Positions 1-8,354 of a DNA stretch of 64,000 bases are shown one piece after another. Each line of letters opens with the position of its first letter. The first letter of the stretch is position 1. The notes under the pieces are model-generated. The model did not search any database and was not told the DNA's origin. It worked only from the letters and a program-made list of their open reading frames with translations. The stretch spans positions 1-64,000 of the forward strand of contig CANFHX010000008.1 of NCBI GenBank assembly GCA_947446865.1, read 5' to 3'. The position numbers were made by a program, and so were the translations under genes. This stretch comes from Flavobacteriaceae bacterium. GTDB taxonomy: Bacteria; Bacteroidota; Bacteroidia; Flavobacteriales; Flavobacteriaceae.

Positions 1-64
1 CTTTCCATCTTTAATTTCCATGACTGTGTTTTTTAATTTGTTTAAATATACTCTTTTTAATCCC

Positions 65-111
65 CTTCGGGGTCAAGTCTTAATTGGCGCCATTAAGACT
101 TGACCCCGAAG
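65..111. repeat. Long perfect inverted repeat (20-bp stem, 7-nt loop)
   Basis: Bases 65-84 are perfectly complementary to 92-111, with the loop 85-91 (TGGCGCC). This could be a repetitive palindromic element or a strong terminator for a gene to the left. No run of T follows on the plus strand, so a simple intrinsic terminator is less convincing than a repeat element. The rest of 1-303 is AT-rich and holds no gene I can support. Confidence 0.75.
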
Positions 112-303
112 CTTCTTTTGAGTTTACACAATCTAATGACTACTCCCAAATGTTTTCACATTAATTGTGTAAATTATTTTACATTAATTTATTAAAACAT
201 TGTTGTCCAATTAAAATATATATCTTTACTATCTAGAAAGTTTAGGAGGATATAACTAAATAAAAACATTCTAAACAAAATGTATAACTTAAAATAAAAG
301 GCT

Positions 304-1326
304 ATCATAACAATAAAAAAAATAGCAAAACTAGCAAACATATCCGTAGGAACTGTGGACCGTATACTTCATAGTCGTGGGCAAGTTACACAAGAAAATA
401 TAGATAAAGTAAATACCATTATTAAAGAATATGGGTACCAACGAAATATCTATGCTAGCAATTTGGCTTTTAATAAAAAGTTTAGATTTGCTGTATTTTT
501 ACCCCAACATGAAGGATTGGAATACTGGGCAGCTCCCTTATTAGGAGTTAAGAAAGCAGCTGAAGAATTTGAACGATTTGGCGTGAAAATGGAATATTTT
601 TACTACAAATACAGTTCGTCAGCTTTTAAAAGGCAAGCTAGTAAAGTTTTAGAAGGTGATTTTGATGGATTGTTGTTTGCGCCAATATTTTATGAGGAAT
701 CTGTTATTTTTTTAAAGGAATTCAAAAAGAAAAATATTCCAATTGTAATGATTGATTCCAATATTCCAGAAATTGAAGGGCTAGATTATATTGGACAAGA
801 TGCTTATCAAAGTGGTTATTTGGCAGGAAAGCTCATCAGTTTCGGGATTAAAACTAAGTCTACCGTATTAATAATAAAAATTACGCGAGAAATAGAAAGC
901 ACTTCTGTTTATTTACAAAGGATTAATGGTTTTTACTCCTTTTTCAAAGACAATAAAGAACTTACTAATTTTAACTTTTCTGAAATTAACTTCAAGGCTT
1001 CGGAGTCCAACCTACTAACTGAAAAAATGTTTGAAGGAATAAATAGTGTTTTCGTACCAAATTCCAGAGTTTTTATTGTAGCTGAGTTCCTTAAGAGCAA
1101 TAATTTAAAAGACATCCGAGTAGTAGGATATGATTTATTAAAACAAAATTTAGACTATTTAAACGAAGGTTATATTGATTTTTTAATCAATCAAAAACCA
1201 GAAGAACAAGGATACTCTGGAATTAACCATCTTTATAAAAAATTAGTTTTGAAAGAGGAAATTGAAGAAACTAAATATATTCCTTTAGAAATTATTGTTA
1301 AAGAAAATGCTTTGTCTTTTAAATAG
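304..1326 (+). CDS. LacI/PurR-family transcriptional regulator, non-canonical start
   Basis: The protein has an N-terminal LacI-type helix-turn-helix followed by a periplasmic-binding-protein-like sugar-sensing domain (about residues 60-330). The open frame begins after a TAA at 295-297, and the helix-turn-helix is encoded from about 304 (reading ITIKKIAKLANISVGTVDR). There is no ATG, GTG or TTG before GTG at 355, which would cut off most of the DNA-binding domain. Starting at ATC 304 gives about 340 residues, the usual family length, so I chose it; ATA 307 is also possible. An in-frame ATG at 280 is separated from the domain by the TAA at 295. The gene faces the minus-strand carbohydrate operon and probably controls it in response to a sugar. 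Either a rare initiation codon is used or the start codon has been lost. Confidence 0.75.
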   Translation: MITIKKIAKLANISVGTVDRILHSRGQVTQENIDKVNTIIKEYGYQRNIYASNLAFNKKFRFAVFLPQHEGLEYWAAPLLGVKKAAEEFERFGVKMEYFYYKYSSSAFKRQASKVLEGDFDGLLFAPIFYEESVIFLKEFKKKNIPIVMIDSNIPEIEGLDYIGQDAYQSGYLAGKLISFGIKTKSTVLIIKITREIESTSVYLQRINGFYSFFKDNKELTNFNFSEINFKASESNLLTEKMFEGINSVFVPNSRVFIVAEFLKSNNLKDIRVVGYDLLKQNLDYLNEGYIDFLINQKPEEQGYSGINHLYKKLVLKEEIEETKYIPLEIIVKENALSFK

Positions 1327-1381
1327 AATAAACTATTTAACGACCTTATGCTTTCCTGAAAATTATAAAATTTGTTTTTTA

Positions 1382-2794
1382 CTACTCCCAATTATCGGTT
1401 CTAAAAGAAGAAGCTGGTAACATGTTATTATCGTATAATTTTCCTACAAACCAATTGCTCCAACCATAACGAACTGCCACCGGAACTTTAACTTCCAAAC
1501 TAGAAACTTTAAGTTGTTTATGTGCAATAATTTCTGCTTTAGCAGGATAAAACACTTTGTCTTCCCCTGCTATTTCAAAATAACTTAATTCTGTTTCAGG
1601 AGAAAATAAACCAGTTTCGGCATTGTCAAAACTCAATAGCAAGGCGCAATCTTTCTCAATCATAGATTTGTAAACCGGTCCTAAGCAATCTACATCCTTC
1701 ATTCCATAGGTTTTATTTAATGCATTAAAAAGCAATCGTTCGGCTGCTTCTTTTTTTCTGGGTGGATGAATGGTAGCATCCGAACCTATATCTGAAAGGA
1801 CCGCCATACCTGAATTTGGAATTAAATCCAATGCTTTGAGTTGCACTTCTCGTAGGAATTGCGAATTGCTTTTGTCAATATATTTATTGGGTGCTATCTG
1901 AACGTAATAAAAAGGGAAGTCACCAATATTCCATTGCTTACGCCAATCTTTCACCATTTCGGGAAATAACTGTTGGTACACTTTTGGTTCGTCGCGATTT
2001 GTTTCCCCTTGGTACCAAATTACTCCTTTAATAGTGTAGGACGTTATCGGATGTATCATAGCATTATAAATTGCCGATGGAATTCTTTTGTACTTTTCGG
2101 TGGTATCTTTTTTTACTTTATTTACATCCAAATAAGGAGTTATGGCCTCTTTACTCATCCAAGGTTGAATTCGGGTTCCTCCCCAAGAGGTCATTATTAA
2201 TCCTACTGGTACATCTAGAATTTCTTGCAATTTTTTTCCATAAAAATAAGCAATAGCACTAAAGTCTTTTACTGTTCCTGGATTGGATGTATCCCATTTT
2301 TTATAATTACTAACGGTGTCCAATTGTGTTTGCGAGCCGTTTTCTGTAATAGAAAATAATCGTAAATTTTCGTTTTTGGAAGTAGCAATCTCTGAATTTC
2401 CGTCCAATGTGGGTTGACCTGTGTATCCTTTTAAAGGCATTCTCATATTGGATTGTCCAGAACAAAGCCAAACTTCACCAAATAAAATAGTATCTAAGTT
2501 TATATTAGATTCCTTACTTTTAAATTGAATAGTTTGGGGTTCTTTGCTTAAAGTAGTGTTTAGAGAAACTTCCCAACGTCCGTTTTTAGGAGTTGTAACT
2601 TTTATTTTTTTAGCAATCCAACTGGTTTTAATAATAATCTTTTCACCAGGTGTTGCCCAACCCCATAATTTTATAGTTGTATTACGTTGGAGAACCATAT
2701 TAGACCCTATAATACTTGGCAATTTAATTTTTGCAAAACTATTTTGATTGCTTATTATCATTAAAATTGCCAACAGTAAATATATTTTTTTCAT
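1382..2794 (-). CDS. Sialate O-acetylesterase-like secreted carbohydrate esterase
   Basis: This is a 470-residue protein with a signal peptide (about residues 1-21). It belongs to the SGNH-type sialate O-acetylesterase family, which removes acetyl groups from sugars. The nucleophile motif GQSNM lies at residues 113-117 (Ser115), the WYQGETN block at 260-266, and the Asp/His region SDATIHPP near 338-345. In Bacteroidota these enzymes often deacetylate plant or algal polysaccharides rather than sialic acid, so the substrate is open. It is the last gene of a minus-strand operon, 6 bases after the preceding lyase-like gene, which suggests joint breakdown of an acetylated polysaccharide outside the cell or in the periplasm. 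Confidence 0.88.
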   Translation of the reverse strand: MKKIYLLLAILMIISNQNSFAKIKLPSIIGSNMVLQRNTTIKLWGWATPGEKIIIKTSWIAKKIKVTTPKNGRWEVSLNTTLSKEPQTIQFKSKESNINLDTILFGEVWLCSGQSNMRMPLKGYTGQPTLDGNSEIATSKNENLRLFSITENGSQTQLDTVSNYKKWDTSNPGTVKDFSAIAYFYGKKLQEILDVPVGLIMTSWGGTRIQPWMSKEAITPYLDVNKVKKDTTEKYKRIPSAIYNAMIHPITSYTIKGVIWYQGETNRDEPKVYQQLFPEMVKDWRKQWNIGDFPFYYVQIAPNKYIDKSNSQFLREVQLKALDLIPNSGMAVLSDIGSDATIHPPRKKEAAERLLFNALNKTYGMKDVDCLGPVYKSMIEKDCALLLSFDNAETGLFSPETELSYFEIAGEDKVFYPAKAEIIAHKQLKVSSLEVKVPVAVRYGWSNWFVGKLYDNNMLPASSFRTDNWE

Positions 2795-2800
2795 TGGATT

Positions 2801-3910
2801 TTATTGTTTTATGATTTTTATATATTTAACAGATTTGCCATTTTTGCTAAAAGTGGCGAAATACATTCCTGAATTTAAAAAAGAAACATCCAAAGTAGTA
2901 GAAACTATAGCTTGGTTTAGTACCATTTTACCGGTTAATTCGAAAATTTTAATGCTGTCATAATTTTGCACAATGGTTTCCGAAAGATACATTTTATCCA
3001 AAATAGGATTGGGTACAAAAAGAGATTCTTCATTAATAGAATTCGAATTTACATCTAAAACAGCAACTTCCTGAATACTAAAATCGGAGAACCGAACTGC
3101 CTCATCCCGTAAATTTGCAATATCACTCAAACTACGATAAATTCCCCATTTGGGACGAATAAATGTATTATCTGGGCGAATAGTTGCGATATTGGCATTA
3201 CTATAAGACAACAAAACGCTTCCATCACTATGTTTCTTTAAGGTAATAGAATAAGTTCCAATACTTCCTACATGAATCATTTCTACTGCATCTACCCAAT
3301 TTCCTTCAAACGGAGCTAAATCAACTACGCTCACTTTATTTGTTCCAGAAGTTGCATTGGCTACATAAATTAATTCTAATTTATTAGGTACTCCAAATCG
3401 CGGAGTAATTGTAAATAATGGACTGCTATCATCCCCATCAACTGCTTTTATTTGATGTAAATGGGTAAAATTAGTAGACGGTTGAAAACCAACTGGTATT
3501 TTAAAACTCCATTTATAGATTATATTTTCTCCTGTAGTTCCAATTAAATTAGCAGGTGACGCAGCATAGGTTTTAATTTCTACACGTTGCCTATCTAAAG
3601 ACAAAGTAGCAACATCATTATCTAGAGCATAATGAGAATAAAATTCGAATACATATTTATTCAATTCGGTATCGAAAACTTCTGCAATATGTCTACCAAA
3701 TGCTTGGTGGGAACCGTCAGGTGCTTCGTCAGGTGCTTCTACTGCACCCGTTCCGTTTCCGGGAGCGAAAGCACTTGTAATTAATTCATACGTATTTCCG
3801 GGGCCATTGGCATTTAAGACAACTTGCGAATAAGAATGCAAAATATTAACCAGAATAAACAATCCCGCTAACTTCGTTTTTCCTTTAATACTGCTTAAAA
3901 TACAATCCAT
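2801..3910 (-). CDS. Secreted jelly-roll polysaccharide-lyase-like protein with T9SS tail
   Basis: The 369-residue protein has an N-terminal signal sequence (to about residue 28), a beta-rich catalytic-type domain (about 30-285) and a type IX secretion sorting domain from about 300 (VPNPILDK, ending YIKIIKQ). Conserved blocks DRQRVEIKTY, THLHQIKA and RPKWGIYRS resemble the R-x-E-x-R, QIH and YFKAG-type strands of jelly-roll polysaccharide lyases (PL7, PL13, PL20 and PL28-like). That relation is my inference from motif layout; the exact family and substrate cannot be fixed by eye. It is about half identical to the next gene upstream, with only this copy carrying the T9SS tail, so this one is probably exported to the cell surface or medium. 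The preceding gene ends 9 bases before its start. Confidence 0.7.
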   Translation of the reverse strand: MDCILSSIKGKTKLAGLFILVNILHSYSQVVLNANGPGNTYELITSAFAPGNGTGAVEAPDEAPDGSHQAFGRHIAEVFDTELNKYVFEFYSHYALDNDVATLSLDRQRVEIKTYAASPANLIGTTGENIIYKWSFKIPVGFQPSTNFTHLHQIKAVDGDDSSPLFTITPRFGVPNKLELIYVANATSGTNKVSVVDLAPFEGNWVDAVEMIHVGSIGTYSITLKKHSDGSVLLSYSNANIATIRPDNTFIRPKWGIYRSLSDIANLRDEAVRFSDFSIQEVAVLDVNSNSINEESLFVPNPILDKMYLSETIVQNYDSIKIFELTGKMVLNQAIVSTTLDVSFLNSGMYFATFSKNGKSVKYIKIIKQ

Positions 3911-3919
3911 TTTTTTTAA

Positions 3920-4708
3920 TTAATTTACTCCTTCTTTTATTGAAAATTCATTAAATCGAACGGCTTCATCTCTTAAATCTTCTGCTTTTTTAAGGCTTCT
4001 ATAAATTCCCCATTTTGGTCGGATAAAATCATTATCCGGTCTTATGGTTCGGATATCTGCACTACTAAAAGAAAGTAATTCTTGTCCGTTTTTTACTTTT
4101 TTAATGGAAATGGAATAGGTTCCGTTAGCACCAATTTTGATTTTTTCGGTAACCTCAACCCAAACGCCTTCAAATTCAGAAAGATCGGCACTTGCAATTG
4201 TAGTTTCATTATCGTGAATCACAACCAATTGATTTTCTTTGGATTTTCTTGCTGTAATAGTAAAAATTGGTAAATCTTGTGATCCCCCCACTGCTTTAAT
4301 TTGATGCAAATGGGTAAAACTACTAGAGGGTTGAAATCCCATTGGAAGTTTAAATTTCCAGTTGTAAGTTACTGTCTCTCCTAAAGTTCCTTTAAGATTA
4401 TCCGGTGATTGTTCGTAGGTTTTAATTTCCACTCGCTGACGATCTAATTTTTCGCAACGATCGTTATCTGGAGTTACATGAGAGTAAAATTCGAAAACAT
4501 TAGCCTTTAAATCGGTATCCCAAACTTCGGCAATATGTCTTCCAAAAGAAGCATGTATGCACTCTGGATGTTCTACGGCTTCACTTCCAGGGGCCAATAC
4601 GCTATTAATTAATTCGTAAGTATTTCCTGGGCCATCTGCTTTTAAGGATGTTTGTGAATGAGATATAAATGGTAAAGCAAGGACCATTAAGGAATGATGT
4701 AATTTCAT
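3920..4708 (-). CDS. Secreted jelly-roll polysaccharide-lyase-like protein, no sorting tail
   Basis: The 262-residue protein has a signal peptide (to about residue 18) and a single domain that is paralogous to the downstream gene. It shares DRQRVEIKTY, FTHLHQIKAVGG and FIRPKWGIYRSL in the same order. Unlike its neighbour it stops right after the catalytic-type domain and has no T9SS tail, so it is likely periplasmic or retained at the membrane. A tandem pair with different locations would fit a surface enzyme that makes large fragments and a periplasmic one that finishes them; this is inference. The fold assignment to polysaccharide lyases is by motif resemblance only. It lies 26 bases after the esterase in the operon. 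Confidence 0.68.
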   Translation of the reverse strand: MKLHHSLMVLALPFISHSQTSLKADGPGNTYELINSVLAPGSEAVEHPECIHASFGRHIAEVWDTDLKANVFEFYSHVTPDNDRCEKLDRQRVEIKTYEQSPDNLKGTLGETVTYNWKFKLPMGFQPSSSFTHLHQIKAVGGSQDLPIFTITARKSKENQLVVIHDNETTIASADLSEFEGVWVEVTEKIKIGANGTYSISIKKVKNGQELLSFSSADIRTIRPDNDFIRPKWGIYRSLKKAEDLRDEAVRFNEFSIKEGVN

Positions 4709-4734
4709 TTGGGATAATTATATAATTTAAAATA

Positions 4735-5631
4735 TTATTTAAATGGGGCTAAACTGGTAATGAATTTTAGCATCGCTTCGTTAATTTCGGTGTTTTTGTC
4801 TTTGTCAAATTTTCCGTGCAATCCTCCTGGAACTGTGAAAAATTCGGATCTAACGCCCAATTCCTGTAATCTTTTATACAAATCAACAGACTGGTGGTAA
4901 GGTACCGTTGGGTCAGCATCACCGTGAACAATAAAAATTGGCGGACTATTTTTAGTTACATAAGTAATTGGAGAAACTGTTTTAATAAACGGTTCATTTT
5001 TAGCATTTTCACCAAGCCAAAATGCAGGAGAAGAACTTTTATGATCTGGTCCGTAGGTCCAATCCCAAACATCCATAATACCATATTTATCAATTATTGC
5101 GGCAACTTTAATATTTTCAGTTCCTAGGCAATTTGTGTCAAAACGATGATCATTACCTAGTAAACCTCCCATTAAGGCCAAATGTCCTCCGGCACTTCCT
5201 CCCATTATAATAATTTTATTGGGGTCAATGTTTAGTTTTTTAGCATTTTGAATTAAATAAACCAGCATACACCTAGTGTCTTCAATTGCCGCAGGTGCTT
5301 TTGCTTGTTCACTCATACGGTATTCCATATTGGCAACTGCAAATCCTGCTTTAAAAAACGGAGAAAATCCACCTTGGGTATCTTTAGAACCTGTTTTCCA
5401 TCCACCACCGTGAATATTAATTATAACTGGAGTAGGTTTGGCTTCATTAAGAGCCAAATACAAATCGGCTTTTCCATCCCAATCTTTTACTTTGGTATAA
5501 ACAACGTCTAGTTGTGCTATATAATTTTTAGGAAAAGTAACTATTTTTTTTACAATAGTATCTTTTATTTGGGCGTTGCTAACAATAGAAACAAAAACCG
5601 AAATGGCTGCTATTAATAGATTTTTTTTCAT
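4735..5631 (-). CDS. Secreted alpha/beta-hydrolase carbohydrate esterase (BD-FAE-like)
   Basis: This 298-residue protein has a signal peptide (about 1-20) and an alpha/beta-hydrolase fold. The oxyanion-hole motif HGGGW is at residues 74-78 and the nucleophile elbow GGSAGGH at 144-150 (Ser146). The Asp and His of the triad are likely at about 238-240 (HGDADPTVP) and 272 (GLHG). The family includes esterases that remove acyl or feruloyl groups from polysaccharides. It is the first gene of the four-gene minus-strand operon with the lyase-like pair and the acetylesterase, which supports a side-chain-stripping role. The exact acyl group is unknown. Confidence 0.82.
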   Translation of the reverse strand: MKKNLLIAAISVFVSIVSNAQIKDTIVKKIVTFPKNYIAQLDVVYTKVKDWDGKADLYLALNEAKPTPVIINIHGGGWKTGSKDTQGGFSPFFKAGFAVANMEYRMSEQAKAPAAIEDTRCMLVYLIQNAKKLNIDPNKIIIMGGSAGGHLALMGGLLGNDHRFDTNCLGTENIKVAAIIDKYGIMDVWDWTYGPDHKSSSPAFWLGENAKNEPFIKTVSPITYVTKNSPPIFIVHGDADPTVPYHQSVDLYKRLQELGVRSEFFTVPGGLHGKFDKDKNTEINEAMLKFITSLAPFK

Positions 5632-5666
5632 TTGGGGGGCTATAAATATGAAATTATTTTAAATAA

Positions 5667-5702
5667 AAAATGCGATATTTTTTATTTAAAATACCGCATT
5701 TT
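5667..5702 (-). terminator. Intrinsic terminator after the T9SS protein gene
   Basis: An imperfect hairpin: 5667-5674 pairs with 5695-5702 and 5676-5681 with 5688-5693, with one mismatch and a 6-nt loop. It is followed on the minus strand by a T-rich tract. It lies between the T9SS gene and the four-gene esterase/lyase operon, so the operon probably starts its own transcript. Confidence 0.8.
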
Positions 5703-5723
5703 CAATCAATAATGAATTAATAA

Positions 5724-7928
5724 TTATTGTACAATCAATTTTTTTGTAGCTGTAGTTCCAGCTTCATTGATTTTTACAAAATAAGTTCCTTTACTTAAAC
5801 TTGAAACATTAATTGCTTCTGTTGTAATTTTAGCTTGAAGAACTTGCTGTCCTAAAGTATTAAAAATAGATACTTCTTTTTCTAAATCAGAACTAGAAGC
5901 AATGTATAATTTTCCATTAGAAACTGGATTTGGATACATTTTAAATCCAGAAAAACTTACAGTTGCAGTTGACAAATTAAACCCTCCTATTGATTCTGCC
6001 CAATTGTCTGCAACTCTAATTTCATCAACAATAAGTGTTGGAGTAGAAGTTGAAGAAGCTTGAAGTAATTTAATTCTATCAATATGATCTCTGCTTACAG
6101 AGGTTGTTGGATTATTTTGAGATAAAGTAGCTGTAGTTTGAGTAGTATTTGCTGGATCTATCCATAAATTAGCTGTTTGCATTAATGGATCAGCATCACC
6201 AATATTCTCATAACTAATTACAATAACATGTTCCGTGTTAAAGTCAAATTCTGTTGGACTCCAAACACATTCTAAGATATTATTTGATTTAGACAAACCA
6301 ATATTAAATTTACCTGTAGCAATATTTTTTCTAAACATTACATCAGAAGAATAACCTGTTGTAACAATACCTGTAGCAGTATCAGTAGTCTCAGTTAAAA
6401 AACTATATATACCAGTAGGTGTTGAATAAGCAGGATCAGTTGTTGTTGAAGCAACAATTGTAGCAACATCAGCAGCAGTAAAAACAAAAGAGGAGAATAA
6501 ATTACCACTTGTGGTATTTGTGAATTTCAATTCTGGGTCAATTCCTGAACCAACAAATGTAAGTGCATTACCTGTAGCTACTGGAAGTACTGTATTAACC
6601 CATGATGGAGATGCTGCAATTGTAACATCATCTGTTATATTAGTACTAGGCGTTATAGACCAAGAACCTAAACCAACACCATTATTAGTTGCAACAAGCG
6701 TATTTGCACCATTATTCATTAATACCAATTTATCAGCAACATTATAACCTGCAAAACCTTCGTATAATGGTAATGTTTTTAATGCTGTATCTCCAACAAA
6801 TACTTGTGTACCAACTCTAGTACTTTCAGTACCGTTAATAGTTTGAGAAGCATAGTAATTAGTATAACTTAATGGCGTATTAGTTGCTATTGGAGTACCA
6901 CCTGTAAGTGTAGAATACCAATTTATAGTAGATCCACCTGGCACTAAGTCAGCAACAGTAGGATTTAATGCGCTATTTAAAGCTTGCCTTTTTTCAACTA
7001 CTGGAGGTGCTGTATAAGCAGGAGGAGGAGAAAGAGAAATTGTCAAATTATCAAATTGAAAAGAGTTTCCTGCACTTGAACTAGATTGCAAACCAACAAC
7101 ATAACCAAAACTGGTCATTGGAGCTGTAGGAGGAACATTAGTTGCAGTACCACCAAGGTTTAAGGTTCCTGATGCCGGATCTACAAAAATTGTACCTGGA
7201 TCTTCACGATAAGAAAGTTCCCAAAGATTTATTGTAGGATTATAAGTAACTTTAATACTTAAATTATTTGGAGTTGCTGCAACTGGTATTTGCGCTAACT
7301 CTGGAGATTCAATTAATCGTGAAAGAACAGAAGCTTCAGCAACTACGTCACCAATACCATTACTAAATTTTATTAAACCTATACTTGCTTTTCCAGAGAC
7401 AGTGTTATTACTACTTTTTTGAACAATTACTGCATAACCAGATCCAGGAGTTGTTCCATTAGATAATAAGGTACCAGTAGTAGAACATAAAACTGTAGCA
7501 TTAAAATATTTATTTAATGGATAACCAGAAGAGGCTGAAAAAGAATTAGTTGATAGCCTAGATGATTTCATGTTAAAAGTCCAAGTAATTAAATTAGTAT
7601 TCGCACTTAACACAGGATTTAATCCTGTACCTGTTGGAAAAGCACCAGACACACTCACTTTAATACCTGTTGTAGTAGCAGTATTAGAAACAAAATTTAA
7701 AAACCCACTGTTACTAGCATCTAAACCTACTGCACTATAACCAGCTGTATTAGTAGTATAACTAACTAACGGGGTTGATGTTCCTCCAGCAAAATTACTA
7801 GCTACTGGAACTGCAGTAGATCCAAAAGTTTCTTGAAACACAGTTTGGCTCCAGCTAGAATTAGCAAAAAACAAAATTGCTAAGCATGCTAATTTTAATG
7901 ATTTTCTGTTAAGTAATAATCTTTTCAT
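5724..7928 (-). CDS. Large secreted T9SS cargo protein of unknown function
   Basis: The 734-residue protein has a signal peptide (to about residue 27), a long Ser/Thr/Gly-rich body and a C-terminal type IX sorting domain (from about 660, with MYPNPVSNGKLYIAS and the end KKLIVQ). The middle includes two beta-sandwich-like halves; strings such as FQFDNLTISL and LIVDEIRVADNW look like the ends of LamG or carbohydrate-binding-like modules, and an Ig-like spacer with WYST lies between them. No catalytic motif was recognised. It sits upstream of the carbohydrate operon on the same strand but is separated from it by a terminator. A binding or adhesion protein is plausible. Confidence 0.85.
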   Translation of the reverse strand: MKRLLLNRKSLKLACLAILFFANSSWSQTVFQETFGSTAVPVASNFAGGTSTPLVSYTTNTAGYSAVGLDASNSGFLNFVSNTATTTGIKVSVSGAFPTGTGLNPVLSANTNLITWTFNMKSSRLSTNSFSASSGYPLNKYFNATVLCSTTGTLLSNGTTPGSGYAVIVQKSSNNTVSGKASIGLIKFSNGIGDVVAEASVLSRLIESPELAQIPVAATPNNLSIKVTYNPTINLWELSYREDPGTIFVDPASGTLNLGGTATNVPPTAPMTSFGYVVGLQSSSSAGNSFQFDNLTISLSPPPAYTAPPVVEKRQALNSALNPTVADLVPGGSTINWYSTLTGGTPIATNTPLSYTNYYASQTINGTESTRVGTQVFVGDTALKTLPLYEGFAGYNVADKLVLMNNGANTLVATNNGVGLGSWSITPSTNITDDVTIAASPSWVNTVLPVATGNALTFVGSGIDPELKFTNTTSGNLFSSFVFTAADVATIVASTTTDPAYSTPTGIYSFLTETTDTATGIVTTGYSSDVMFRKNIATGKFNIGLSKSNNILECVWSPTEFDFNTEHVIVISYENIGDADPLMQTANLWIDPANTTQTTATLSQNNPTTSVSRDHIDRIKLLQASSTSTPTLIVDEIRVADNWAESIGGFNLSTATVSFSGFKMYPNPVSNGKLYIASSSDLEKEVSIFNTLGQQVLQAKITTEAINVSSLSKGTYFVKINEAGTTATKKLIVQ

Positions 7929-8354
7929 AATTGGTTGTTTTAATTCAATTTAATTAATCTTTATTTTAGTAGTTTATAGGGTTAAATTCGATGTGGAATT
8001 ATTATACTAATAAATGTAATAGTTAGTAATAACTCCACCAAGCAATAACATTTTCAAAAATATATAAATATTTATTTTTCAAAATACGAATTTAGGGGTA
8101 AAATTGTACAGAAATAATTTTGACCAAAGAGAGTCAGCCCCTATAAAAACAAAGGTTCATAAAGTAATTATAATTTAAATATACTTAAATATTAAAAATT
8201 AAAAATCCAAATAGGATTTAAAACTAATAAATCAATTAAGATTATTACTATATCGTTTAAGCGATACAAAGAATTATTTATTGGAGTTTTCTTTTACAAT
8301 TATTCTCCTTAATTTGGCATTAAGTTGATAACTATGTTATCTAATAATTGGTGT
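7929..8354. other. AT-rich intergenic region without a recognised gene
   Basis: About 425 bases separate the T9SS protein gene start from the end of the FAD oxidoreductase gene; both are on the minus strand. I see no plausible ORF, hairpin terminator or clear TAnnTTTG promoter. It must contain the promoter of the T9SS gene unless that gene is read from farther upstream. Confidence 0.6.

Noticed and set aside
1..21. Possible start of a minus-strand gene (ATG complement at 19-21, reading MEIKDGK)
   Set aside because: Only seven codons lie in the window, too few to tell a gene from chance.
1973..2256. Plus-strand frames opposite the acetylesterase gene
   Set aside because: They are shadows of the strong minus-strand gene, with no homology-like pattern.
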